From contig JADQBA010000025.1 of the NCBI GenBank assembly GCA_016903675.1, forward strand, positions 1 to 64,000: a stretch of DNA of 64,000 nt, written 5' to 3'. A program made the translations under genes and the position numbers. Each line of letters opens with the position of its first letter. The stretch's first letter is position 1. Below the pieces are notes generated by a model. It saw nothing but the letters and a program-made list of their open reading frames with translations. It had not been told where the DNA came from and did not search any database. This DNA comes from Stigonema ocellatum SAG 48.90 = DSM 106950. Its GTDB lineage: Bacteria; Cyanobacteriota; Cyanobacteriia; Cyanobacteriales; Nostocaceae. Shown here one piece after another: positions 18,139 to 26,243 of the stretch.

Positions 18139-18850
18139 AGAAGCGTTTGAGGTAAGCGGCATCTGCACCTATTCCCCACAAAAAACCGATATAGAGATAA
18201 ATAGCCGTTGCCTTCAACGTCCCCCACTTTACTACTCGTCGATCTGATGATTGTACCACTCGATTCACCTGGCAAATGCGTCCATAGGGAAGCAGCTTGA
18301 GACATAAGTTAGCTTCTTCCATAATTGGCAGTGGATCAAAGCCGCCACAATCTTGAAAGTCACCGCGACGGCAAAACATCACCTGGTCGCCAAACAAGAG
18401 TCGCAGACCTTTGAAGCAGAAAAGGTAGGGGCGAAACAGTAAGGGGGCATAGTAAGTCTTCAAATAATTATGCAATGACACTCCCCAGCGCGTCTTAGTT
18501 GTTCCGGTCATCAATGAAATGAAGCCGCCACATGCGATCGCAGGGTTTGCTAAGGTCTTTTCAATCACCGCAATGAGATCGTCGGGTACCAGGGTATCGG
18601 CATGAAGAAAACAGAGAATATCCCCGGTTGCAACCTCTGCTCCCCGGTTCATTTGGATTGAACGTCCGACTTCGCAAACAATAACTGATGCCGAGGTGCT
18701 ATTCGCTTTCGCAACTGTTTCATCAAAGCTACCACCATCTACAACCAATATTTCCCAAGCTGGCGGGTCGAGCAAGTTGAGGCAGCGTAGGGTTCTTAAC
18801 AGAGAACCAGCCTCATTTAAGGTAGGGATAATAATGGAAACGCGAGACAT
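18122..18850 (-). CDS. Arsenosugar biosynthesis glycosyltransferase (TIGR04283-like)
   Basis: A 242-residue GT-A family 2 glycosyltransferase: SIIIPTLNEAGSLLRTL at the N-terminus, the sugar-nucleotide Asp in VVDGGSFDET, and the DXD-like FLHADTLVP. Features CRRGDFQDCGGFDPLPIMEE and the short length match the family found next to ArsM. First gene of the leftward operon; its 3' end overlaps the reductase gene. Tandem repeats lie just upstream of its ATG. Confidence 0.85.
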   Translation of the reverse strand: MSRVSIIIPTLNEAGSLLRTLRCLNLLDPPAWEILVVDGGSFDETVAKANSTSASVIVCEVGRSIQMNRGAEVATGDILCFLHADTLVPDDLIAVIEKTLANPAIACGGFISLMTGTTKTRWGVSLHNYLKTYYAPLLFRPYLFCFKGLRLLFGDQVMFCRRGDFQDCGGFDPLPIMEEANLCLKLLPYGRICQVNRVVQSSDRRVVKWGTLKATAIYLYIGFLWGIGADAAYLKRFYEDIR

Positions 18851-18861
18851 ATAGCAATTCT

Positions 18862-18984
18862 AATTGAGATCGGGACTTGGGGGACGACTTGGGGGACGAC
18901 TTGGGGACAAGGGGGACGACTTGGGGGCTTGGGGGACGACTTGGGGGACGACTTGGGGGACGACTTGGGGGGCAAGGGGGACAT
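18862..18984. repeat. Tandem GGGGGACGACTT repeats upstream of the arsenosugar operon
   Basis: Roughly ten units of a 9-12-base motif (GGGACGACTTGG) within 130 bases in front of the operon's first ATG. The array may lie between promoter and gene; no promoter was recognised beyond it. Confidence 0.75.
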
Positions 18985-19037
18985 TCGTTGCTCAAAATTC
19001 ACTCATTTAGACTGCGCTACTCAAAACCTGGGCAAAC

Positions 19038-20816
19038 TTAAGGATTTAAGCCCTTAAGGACAGGAGAACCAATAGCGCGGCGTTTTTGACCGATATAAGG
19101 GGTCACTTTGACCTGAACAGTGTCTAGTCGCCTCATGGCTGTTGTTTGCCGTAGCTTGCTGTTCAACGGACGGTTAGTCCGTGCCTGTTTGATACCAAGA
19201 GAATAAAACTTGTGACGATTAAAACCGCCGCAAATGTTGATCTTCTTAGCTACCTTTGCCCAAGCGCCCGACTTCAGCATGTCCGCTGGCTTTCTGAAGT
19301 AAGATGCAAGGGCTGTGGGTAATTTTTCAGTCCTACCCTGTCCGCGCCGCGCTATTACCAACGCTGCGCTTTCGCCAGAGTTAAGACTGTAAACCGCCAT
19401 ATACTTGGTGACACCAATCACGGAAGTATAGGCGGGGTGAATTTTGATGAGTTCTATCCCAGATTTTAAGCACTTAGATTCAATCATCTGGGTGAACTGG
19501 GAGTAAGCCATATTAGAAAGCATCCGTGCATACCTAGCACCTTTTTCCTTCATGGATGCTTTCTTTTGGGCAAAGTCTAAATCTTCAATAACAACAGGAA
19601 CGTTGTACTTAAGTGAGATTTTAACAACTTCGGATACAGCCTTTCCAATAATATCCTTGGTTTGTTTTGAGCGCTTATCCTGAACATTTGTTTTGATGGA
19701 ACCGTGGCGCTTCAAATTGCCGTGTCGGTCGATTAAAGTCCAATCAATGCTGCCAGGATTAAAGTCAATTCCTAGTGAGCCATTCTCCAGGCTTGTTGTG
19801 ATTACTGGGTCTATCGTCTCTATGGTTGCGTTGATGTAAACATTGCCGTCAAGACGAACAATTTCATAAGTAACAGGCAATGTACTACCGTTCCTAGAAG
19901 TCTCTACTTTCTGGATTTTTTTGGGTTGTACTGCTACCAATTCTGATGGTTCTGTACACGACAAATCTTCTACAACTTCTCTTGATTTTCCGGTTTTTCT
20001 CTTGACACGAGTTGATGTGCGGCGTACTGGTTCTATTGCTGCTTTTAACCACTCTTCCCCGTAGAGAAAAGCAATGTGATGCAGGGTGACAGTATTGCCA
20101 TATTTCTCTCTCAGACTTGGTGTCACAGTAATTGTTAGAGTATGATTTTCTGCATCATATCTAACTAACTGATTGCCTCCATGGTAGTTCTTTGAGCCTA
20201 TAAAAAATGAACTGTTAGAGCGGGATTCCCTCCAGTCTTCCAACCATTCTTCATGACTTGCATAACCGTTTTCTTCTAAAGAGTACTGCTTCTCAAATAA
20301 TTTGGCAGAACCAAAAGTGACGCTAAATTTACCTTCATCCCTTGACTCTTTCAGCTTCCCTATCTTCGCTTCAAGTTTGTTAATTTTCTGCTGCTTGTAG
20401 TGAATCTTTTTAGTTAGATTGCTGGCTGTTGATGTTTGTCCTGAATCCTGGGCTTTCTTGCGCTTAAACTCTAACTTCTTTATCGTCCTTCTCAGTTCCC
20501 TGATTCCGTGGTCGGACTCATCTATATAAAGGTCAACTAACTCTGATTGGGAGTCATAGGCAGCAGATGATTTGTTGTAAGCATTTCTTGCTTCTGTTGC
20601 TGATAAGGAGTAATTTTCTTCTAACTGCTTGCAGATGAAAGATTCTAGGTCACGCGCTTTTTTGTCTGTCTTGCCAATCTTGTTTCTCTCTGAATATCCC
20701 TTGCGGATTGCTTGTCCGAATATTGCTCCATACTCTTCTAAATACTCCAACGCCTGTTTATTCTCTGGCATCTTTTGAGCATTAAGAGCCAATGTTTGAA
20801 TCGTTACTACGGACAA
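19038..20816 (-). CDS. Divergent TnpB-like RuvC protein (copy 1)
   Basis: About 592 residues. An N-terminal half with a long Lys/Glu coiled coil (about residues 95-155) precedes a RuvC-like core: motif I LGIDFNPGSIDWTL, motif II VVIEDLDF, and a third region SLNSGESAALVIARRG where the usual catalytic Asp is not evident. There is no CxxC zinc ribbon, unlike standard TnpB. It resembles the protein at 60.5 kb (shared KYARMLS, NPAY/HPAY-TS-IG-TK and VIARRG). The start is TTG 20816, eight bases after a perfect anti-16S sequence AAGGAGGTGAT (20820-20830); the GTG at 20825 lies within that sequence. No tnpA is adjacent. Possible guide RNA would overlap the 3' end. Confidence 0.75.
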   Translation of the reverse strand: MSVVTIQTLALNAQKMPENKQALEYLEEYGAIFGQAIRKGYSERNKIGKTDKKARDLESFICKQLEENYSLSATEARNAYNKSSAAYDSQSELVDLYIDESDHGIRELRRTIKKLEFKRKKAQDSGQTSTASNLTKKIHYKQQKINKLEAKIGKLKESRDEGKFSVTFGSAKLFEKQYSLEENGYASHEEWLEDWRESRSNSSFFIGSKNYHGGNQLVRYDAENHTLTITVTPSLREKYGNTVTLHHIAFLYGEEWLKAAIEPVRRTSTRVKRKTGKSREVVEDLSCTEPSELVAVQPKKIQKVETSRNGSTLPVTYEIVRLDGNVYINATIETIDPVITTSLENGSLGIDFNPGSIDWTLIDRHGNLKRHGSIKTNVQDKRSKQTKDIIGKAVSEVVKISLKYNVPVVIEDLDFAQKKASMKEKGARYARMLSNMAYSQFTQMIESKCLKSGIELIKIHPAYTSVIGVTKYMAVYSLNSGESAALVIARRGQGRTEKLPTALASYFRKPADMLKSGAWAKVAKKINICGGFNRHKFYSLGIKQARTNRPLNSKLRQTTAMRRLDTVQVKVTPYIGQKRRAIGSPVLKGLNP

Positions 20817-21202
20817 GCTAATCACCTCCTTTTTTTGTGGTCTTTCTTCTGTATATTTCTATAATATAGTACTTGTCCTCTTCTCCGCGTGGAAATTTGC
20901 ACAATCTTTTTGGCACTTTTTTCGTAAGAATTCAGGACTCAGGACTCAGGACTCAGAATAGTCAAGGAAATGTTACTCCTCTGTTTGATTGTGAGGGTGC
21001 TTGAGTACATAAGTCGTCATTAAGGTACCTAATATCTTGATTATTCTGAATTTTGAATTCTGAGTCCTGAATTCTTACCTATTAACGTCGTGTTTGATGT
21101 GAATAACGACCGGAAGCGTTAAGTTGTTCGCACAAAGAGAAAATTAGCGCTCATGCTAAACCTGGGTTATTCTCAGCATAATCTTAAAATACTTAATTAT
21201 AC
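20817..21202. other. Intergenic with perfect Shine-Dalgarno and a long palindrome
   Basis: The left edge carries AAGGAGGTGAT (minus strand) for the TnpB-like gene and an AT-rich TATATTATA stretch upstream. Imperfect inverted repeats at 20925-20954 and 21049-21077 (TAAGAATTCAGGACTC and complement, with repeated CAGGACT units) frame about 95 bases. The remainder separates this gene from an Hsp70 stub. Confidence 0.55.
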
Positions 21203-21352
21203 TTAAGATAACACAGGTTTAACTTGTGCAGCGCTCACCCGATCGCCTTCTGAGTTGGATAAAACTCTCGCTTGTCCTGTGTCTGGTTCCCAAATGGCGA
21301 TCGCTGAATTAGTTGTTCCTAAATCAATCCCTAAAACATCTATCTCACTCAC
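21203..21352 (-). pseudogene. Hsp70/DnaK-like N-terminal stub
   Basis: GTG 21352 opens a 49-codon frame whose first part is the Hsp70 phosphate-1 loop: VLGIDLGTTNSAIAIWEPD, followed by ARVLSNSEGDR, then an unrelated end and a TAA. A good ribosome binding site (GGGGGAG) sits seven bases upstream, 30 bases after the propeller gene. Hsp70 proteins are about 500-640 residues, so this is the surviving start of a gene cut off on its 3' side. It implies the CHAT operon once ended with an Hsp70-family ATPase. Confidence 0.7.
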
Positions 21353-21382
21353 CGTCTACTCCCCCTTTCAATTTTAGATTTT

Positions 21383-23248
21383 TTAGTATGTGTAGCAACT
21401 TAAACCACAAGGTGTACCTACCCATAATTTAGTCTCTTTATCTTCACCAGTGCTGATGGTCAGTGCTGTGACTCGATTTGCCCCTAAACCACTATTATGG
21501 ATATTAAATTCGTTTACCATTTTCCTGCTATTGCCCTGACTTAGCAGACAAAATAGCCCCCTATCTGTCCCAACCCATAAATTGCTATTGTTCTTATCCC
21601 ATACCAAGGCTGTTATGATTCGGTTCTCAAGCTCAGGTATTGGTTCCCACTTGTCAACATTACCGATGTATAATCCCTGACTTGTACCCACCCAAACCTG
21701 TTCCAACTCATCTCTATTAATTGCTAGTAGCGAGCGAATTTCTGCACTGCCTAAACTACCAGTAATTGGAGTCAGTCGTTTTGTATCAGTTTTATAGAAC
21801 AACAATCCGGCTGAAGTACCTAGCCAAATATGGTCTGTAACAGCTTGGGTAATTGCTTGCAGCCATCCCCTCACGGGTAGTTCCACTCGTATCCAACCTG
21901 AATCTTTGTACTGATAAAGACCATCTAACCCAACTGCCCAGTAATGACTGCTTCCAGCAGTTAGGGTTAAAATCGGTTCAGAAATATTGGGCGCAGTTTG
22001 CAGTTCGTTCTGCTGTTTTAAGCCATGTAAACCGCTACTCCAACTCGCAACCCAAACAGTTTCTTGGTCAAGACTTGTGATGATAGCCCGGATATCTTGG
22101 CTTGCAAGTCGTCCATAGCGCCGCCAACTTTCGGTAAATAAGTCATATCGAAATAAACCTAGTGCCGTCCCAATCCATAAAATAGAACGGTCTGCAAATT
22201 GCTGTACTGACAGTGCTTGCACTAAAATGCTGAAAGTGGGTGGAGATTTTTCGCGGGAAGCTAACCCAATGACATCAGGGGGATTGTCTGTTAAGTGCAA
22301 AAGTATTTGTTTGTTCTCTCCGCGTAACAGTCCATCATGAGTCCCAATCCATACTTGATCGTCTCTACCTGCTAACAGACTGGTAATAGGAGCATTAAAT
22401 GGCTTTTCTGTCAAGGGTGTCCAACCAGTTTCCGTTGCTAAACCCACCTGTCCCCCACAGGCTGCCCAAACTCCTTGCGGATGGGGATCTAGGGCAGTAA
22501 CTTCACTAGTATACGTAGTATCAATTTTTTGCAGTTTGTTCGTCGTTAGGTCAATGCGTACCAGTCCGCGAAAAGTGCCTAACCACAGGTTTTTACCCTG
22601 ACGAGCTAGCGTAAGAACATCGGGCTGTACACTGTCGCTAAAACGTATCCAACTAGAATTTTTGTAATTATAAACACCTTGAGCATTGCACAGCCAAATA
22701 TCATTTTCGTTGGCGATCGCCATTACTCTGGGAGGAAAACCAGCAGGGGGTAATTCGATAACGGGTTTGCGATCTGGAGTGTTGATAGCATAAATACCGC
22801 TAGCAGTTCCAGCCCAAAGTTTACCAGTAGAATCCAGGGTTAAACAACTTACCTTTACCTCCCCCAGGATGCGGTAAGGTCGCCAAGTATCATTTTTTAG
22901 ATAATAAATCCCAAATAGTTCGTGAGCAGCCCAAACTTGACCTGCACCATCTACAGTAACTGCTAACACTGAGTTACCTGGCAAACCATGTTCGCTGGCG
23001 TATCTAACAAATCGGTTTAATTCCAGCTTCCAGTTGAGTATACCACCTCCAGTCGCCAACCATAAATTTTCCTGTGTTGGGTCAAAAGCTAAGTGACGGA
23101 CATGGCGCTGACTTACCAAGTTACGCCATTCTATAAATGCTTTATCGCTGGGTTGTTCTTGTTGCGGTGCAGCATCAGCAACGGGGATGGGCAAATCTTC
23201 TGCCCCTACTGGTACTGGTAAATCAAGTTGGTAGTCTTTACTACTCAT
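21383..23248 (-). CDS. Beta-propeller protein (two-component-regulator-propeller type)
   Basis: About 621 residues made of repeated blades with the signature W(V/L)(G/A)T..GL, for example LWLGTFRGLVRID, VWIGTHDGLLRG, IWLGTSAGLLFY, VWVGTSQGLYIG and LWVGTDRGLFCL. No signal peptide and no kinase or other output domain, so it is probably a cytosolic binding or scaffold subunit. It overlaps the coiled-coil gene by eight bases (ATGAGTAG), so they are translationally coupled. In the operon it may serve as the recognition module for the CHAT proteins; this role is inferred. Confidence 0.8.
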   Translation of the reverse strand: MSSKDYQLDLPVPVGAEDLPIPVADAAPQQEQPSDKAFIEWRNLVSQRHVRHLAFDPTQENLWLATGGGILNWKLELNRFVRYASEHGLPGNSVLAVTVDGAGQVWAAHELFGIYYLKNDTWRPYRILGEVKVSCLTLDSTGKLWAGTASGIYAINTPDRKPVIELPPAGFPPRVMAIANENDIWLCNAQGVYNYKNSSWIRFSDSVQPDVLTLARQGKNLWLGTFRGLVRIDLTTNKLQKIDTTYTSEVTALDPHPQGVWAACGGQVGLATETGWTPLTEKPFNAPITSLLAGRDDQVWIGTHDGLLRGENKQILLHLTDNPPDVIGLASREKSPPTFSILVQALSVQQFADRSILWIGTALGLFRYDLFTESWRRYGRLASQDIRAIITSLDQETVWVASWSSGLHGLKQQNELQTAPNISEPILTLTAGSSHYWAVGLDGLYQYKDSGWIRVELPVRGWLQAITQAVTDHIWLGTSAGLLFYKTDTKRLTPITGSLGSAEIRSLLAINRDELEQVWVGTSQGLYIGNVDKWEPIPELENRIITALVWDKNNSNLWVGTDRGLFCLLSQGNSRKMVNEFNIHNSGLGANRVTALTISTGEDKETKLWVGTPCGLSCYTY

Positions 23249-24080
23249 AATCTGTTAGTGCTGGTGAGTCCACTGCTGTAGACGGGTTTCCCGTCGCAGG
23301 TAAGTGGTGAACCCGAAGGGTGATACGCCCCCACTCCTCTTTTAATTTATCCAACTCAGCTTGTAATTCGTAATTCTGGTCTTGCTGCTGTTCAATACAT
23401 TGATTGAGAAAATTATGCCAGTGTTTTTGACTTTTTTGGTGTTGCTGCCAAAGTCCGTAACGTTTATCCTGATGCAAACGTTCTGTTGCTTGATTTAAAT
23501 TTTGTAGCTGTCGGTTTAACGCGCCCTCCCAAATCTTCAGACGTTGGTACTGCTGTGTCAAGTTTTCTTGGGAGTTACGAGTTGTCCAAACAACTCCCCA
23601 AGGTAATTCTTCTAAAACATCGGCTAAACTGGCGGTAGCGTCACTGCATAAACCCTGGAGATTAGCGAGTAATTCTGCATCCTCAGCGTTGACATCAGGA
23701 TCTAATAACCGAAAAATATGCTCCAATAAAATATCTTTATCAATCCCTTCTGGGTCTTTTTGGGTAGATTCTGTTGTTTGTTCTTCCTTGTAAAGAAAAT
23801 TGTCGTTTCCTACATCCATCTGTTGGGTGTCGTCTTCATCCTGGGTGAAACGTTGAATTTGGCTACGAAGGGAGGAAATTTCTGCTTGTAAGCGCATCGA
23901 CTGGCGACGTAATGCACCAACTACCGCCTGAAATTCGTTGTAAGCTGCGGCGAGATTTGCTTCCAATGGTGCAATTGTTTCCCGTGCAGTAGTAATGGAA
24001 GAACGCAGTTGTTGCAGTTGCGTCAGTAAGTGATCTAATTCTGCTTGGGTAATTGCTGAGGTAGATGGGTAGTTTATCAT
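23241..24080 (-). CDS. Coiled-coil protein of unknown function
   Basis: A 279-residue protein, soluble and rich in Gln, Glu and Leu heptads: an N-terminal helix pair (about residues 10-95), an acidic linker, and a second long coiled coil (about 175-260). I recognise no catalytic motif. Its ATG shares one base with the stop of the CHAT fragment (TGATG) and its end overlaps the propeller gene, so it belongs to the operon. A structural or oligomerising subunit is the simplest reading. Confidence 0.7.
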   Translation of the reverse strand: MINYPSTSAITQAELDHLLTQLQQLRSSITTARETIAPLEANLAAAYNEFQAVVGALRRQSMRLQAEISSLRSQIQRFTQDEDDTQQMDVGNDNFLYKEEQTTESTQKDPEGIDKDILLEHIFRLLDPDVNAEDAELLANLQGLCSDATASLADVLEELPWGVVWTTRNSQENLTQQYQRLKIWEGALNRQLQNLNQATERLHQDKRYGLWQQHQKSQKHWHNFLNQCIEQQQDQNYELQAELDKLKEEWGRITLRVHHLPATGNPSTAVDSPALTDYE

Positions 24081-24850
24081 CAGGCGACACCTACTGTAGC
24101 CAGGGGTTGAGTTAGTCGATAGTAAGGTGGACTATAAAGACCATAGGCCAGACCTAAAGGATTATTGTACTCCTCTATAAAATATCTACGAGTAGCTTGT
24201 AGGGCTTCCCCGATGGTCATTTGTTTATCTATGAAAAAAGTATAAAATTGTTGAGCAAACGCCGCAGCAAAACGGTCGGGAACGGGACAAGCGGTTGCAA
24301 TGACCAAAAAGAAAAAGGTACAAGCCCCTAAATTTATTTATGGAAGATAAAAAAATGTATTTCGAGACGCATAGCGCAAGAAATACTACGTCCTTGCTAC
24401 AGAAGCTCTTAAATTTATTTATGGGGTTCCTACCTTAGATTTTGACTTTTGACTTTTGACTTCCCCGAAGGGGCTGACCGCCTCAGCACCCCGCTTGATA
24501 AACATTTGGGGTAAGTTAAAAGTTTTGCGTAATGCATCAGTACCACCTGCTGACTGACAGGCATTTAGAAAAACTAATGGTTGGCACTGAAATGGTTTAT
24601 CTTCTTTTACCAAAATGAAAGATATAGCCCCTAATTTAATCACTAAAGGTTCGCCTTCTTGTCCTTCATCCTTTAACAGAGAAAATAGCAGGGTATCTAC
24701 ATCTAGTTCTTCTGACAGACAATGACATGCAAAATGCAGAATATTATGGTTAGCTTCTATGAAATAATCAAGTAGGTTTTGTCCACTTTCAATCCCTCTC
24801 CCTGTATTGTTCCTAACATTACACTTATCCAAATGTGTATAAATTACCAT
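24080..24850 (-). pseudogene. Second CHAT gene, interrupted and N-terminally truncated
   Basis: Two pieces of one CHAT domain. 24419-24850 carries the His motif ILHFACHC and Cys motif FLNACQSAGGTD and reads up to RGAEAV; 24080-24307 resumes with VIATACPVPDRF and the C-terminal NNPLGLAYGLYSP. The intact neighbour (25020-26243) has RHT-free continuity at the same point (GAAAVIATACPVP), showing that about 110-160 bases of foreign DNA (24309-24470, with repeated TAAATTTATTTATGG) split the gene. About 190 N-terminal residues are also missing compared with the neighbour. It arose from tandem duplication and then decayed. Confidence 0.8.
24309..24470. mobile_element. Small insertion splitting the CHAT copy
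   Basis: Non-coding segment between the two CHAT pieces. TAAATTTATTTATGG occurs as a direct repeat near 24330 and 24409; GACTTTTGACTTTTGACTT is a simple repeat at its left-gene edge. The precise ends are uncertain. Confidence 0.5.
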
Positions 24851-24853
24851 CTA

Positions 24854-25024
24854 CCAATTAATGGCGTTGCTGAATTGAAGTATGAAATGAAAGAATTGGG
24901 TATTTTAAAACTCCTTCTCTTTGCGACTTTGCGCGGCAGTTCAGATCGCCGGAGGCCGGCGCTCTGCCTGCCTTGACTTTGCGTGAGGCAAATTCATACC
25001 GTGATTCAGCAACGCCCAATTAAT
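24854..25024. mobile_element. GGCGTTGCTGAAT miniature element with 9-bp target duplication
   Basis: Ends GGCGTTGCTGAATT and GATTCAGCAACGC are inverted; CCAATTAAT flanks at 24854-24862 and 25016-25024. Same family as 14845-14996. It sits between the stop of the intact CHAT gene and the truncated copy. Confidence 0.85.
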
Positions 25025-26243
25025 TAATTAATTTTACCAAAACAGGTTGCTGTCTCACTCGATAACCTGCCGGACTATAAACCCCATAAGCCAACCCCAA
25101 CGGATTATTAAACTCCTTCAAAAAATACCACCTCGTCGCCCTTAGAGCCTCCCCAATACTCATAATCTTAACCACTTTCTCCCCACTTATTTCATCCTCC
25201 ACCACCATCCCCCGCAGAAAAAACTCATAAAACACCTTCGCAAACGCCGCCGCGAACATATCCGGTACAGGACAAGCTGTAGCAATGACCGCCGCAGCAC
25301 CATGCTGAATAAACACCTTGGGTAAATTGAAAGTCCTCCGTAACTCATCCGCACCCCCAGCCGACTGACAAGCATTAAGAAACACCAACGGCTGACAGAG
25401 AAATTTCCCCTCGCGCAACAAAAATTTGTAAGTTTCCAACTCTAGCACCAAACCATTTTCTACAATCTCCTCATCTTGAATAAAAGAAATCAGTAGTTTA
25501 TCCCCTAACTTACTTTCCTTACAATGGCAAGCAAAATGCAACATATTGTGGCTAGCTTTGTAAAGATACTTAAGCAAATCATCGCCCAAGGGATCGCTGG
25601 ATTTACCATTTGTCAAATTGCAAGCTTTCCCCAGCAAGGTGAAGCGGTCTTTTGCTGTCACCCTCACCAACCTTTCAATTTCTGGTCTTTCCTTTTTATG
25701 AGCATGAAGCAACCTATGATGCAAGCAAAATAACATATCTGAAGGTTGGGCTTGCTCCAAGACATAATCTGTGATATCTTTTTCTGGGTTGAGAATCCGA
25801 GCCGGGGTGTAATGCATTCCCCAAAACATTTCAGGATTTCCCTGTTCGTAGTCCTCCTCACTACCCTCAAACAAAACCTCCCAAGGAAAGGGCATAACTT
25901 CAGAAACAAAGGTGGGAGCTACATTTTCATTCAAGCGACTGGTGAGGATTTTATTTGGTCTATCTTCACCAAAAAATGCTTGGTAAGCTATCCGTCCCCA
26001 TTCAGCTAATTTGATTAAATATTGATGGCACAAACCCGCGTCTAGTGCGAGGCTTTTTTCTTTATTAAGAGTTATTCTTAAAGCATCAAAACAATCTAAA
26101 ATTTCTTCTGTCAGTACTTCCAAAACTTTATTATCAGGTTTAGGAAAGCGCCACCGGCCAATTGAGTAGTAATCTTTATCTATAAGAATTTCTAAGCAAG
26201 AACTAGCCAAATTTACACCAACTGAACTACTAACTCCTCTCAT
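25020..26243 (-). CDS. CHAT-domain protease-like protein
   Basis: About 407 residues. The N-terminal half is helical with no recognised motif; the C-terminal half is a CHAT (caspase-HetF-associated-with-TPR) domain with His in MLHFACHC (about residue 232) and Cys in FLNACQSAGGAD (about 289), so the dyad is intact, and the family end NNPLGLAYGVYSP. The start ATG overlaps the stop of the kinase-macro-CHAT gene by four bases (ATGA), so the two should be made together. CHAT proteins are proteolytic effectors in cyanobacterial conflict and regulated-death systems; here it is likely the active partner of the upstream inactive CHAT domain. Confidence 0.85.
   Translation of the reverse strand: MRGVSSSVGVNLASSCLEILIDKDYYSIGRWRFPKPDNKVLEVLTEEILDCFDALRITLNKEKSLALDAGLCHQYLIKLAEWGRIAYQAFFGEDRPNKILTSRLNENVAPTFVSEVMPFPWEVLFEGSEEDYEQGNPEMFWGMHYTPARILNPEKDITDYVLEQAQPSDMLFCLHHRLLHAHKKERPEIERLVRVTAKDRFTLLGKACNLTNGKSSDPLGDDLLKYLYKASHNMLHFACHCKESKLGDKLLISFIQDEEIVENGLVLELETYKFLLREGKFLCQPLVFLNACQSAGGADELRRTFNLPKVFIQHGAAAVIATACPVPDMFAAAFAKVFYEFFLRGMVVEDEISGEKVVKIMSIGEALRATRWYFLKEFNNPLGLAYGVYSPAGYRVRQQPVLVKLIN

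Noticed and set aside
18813..19002. Pro/Ser/Arg repeat proteins on the minus strand
   Set aside because: Simple translation of the tandem repeat in two frames.
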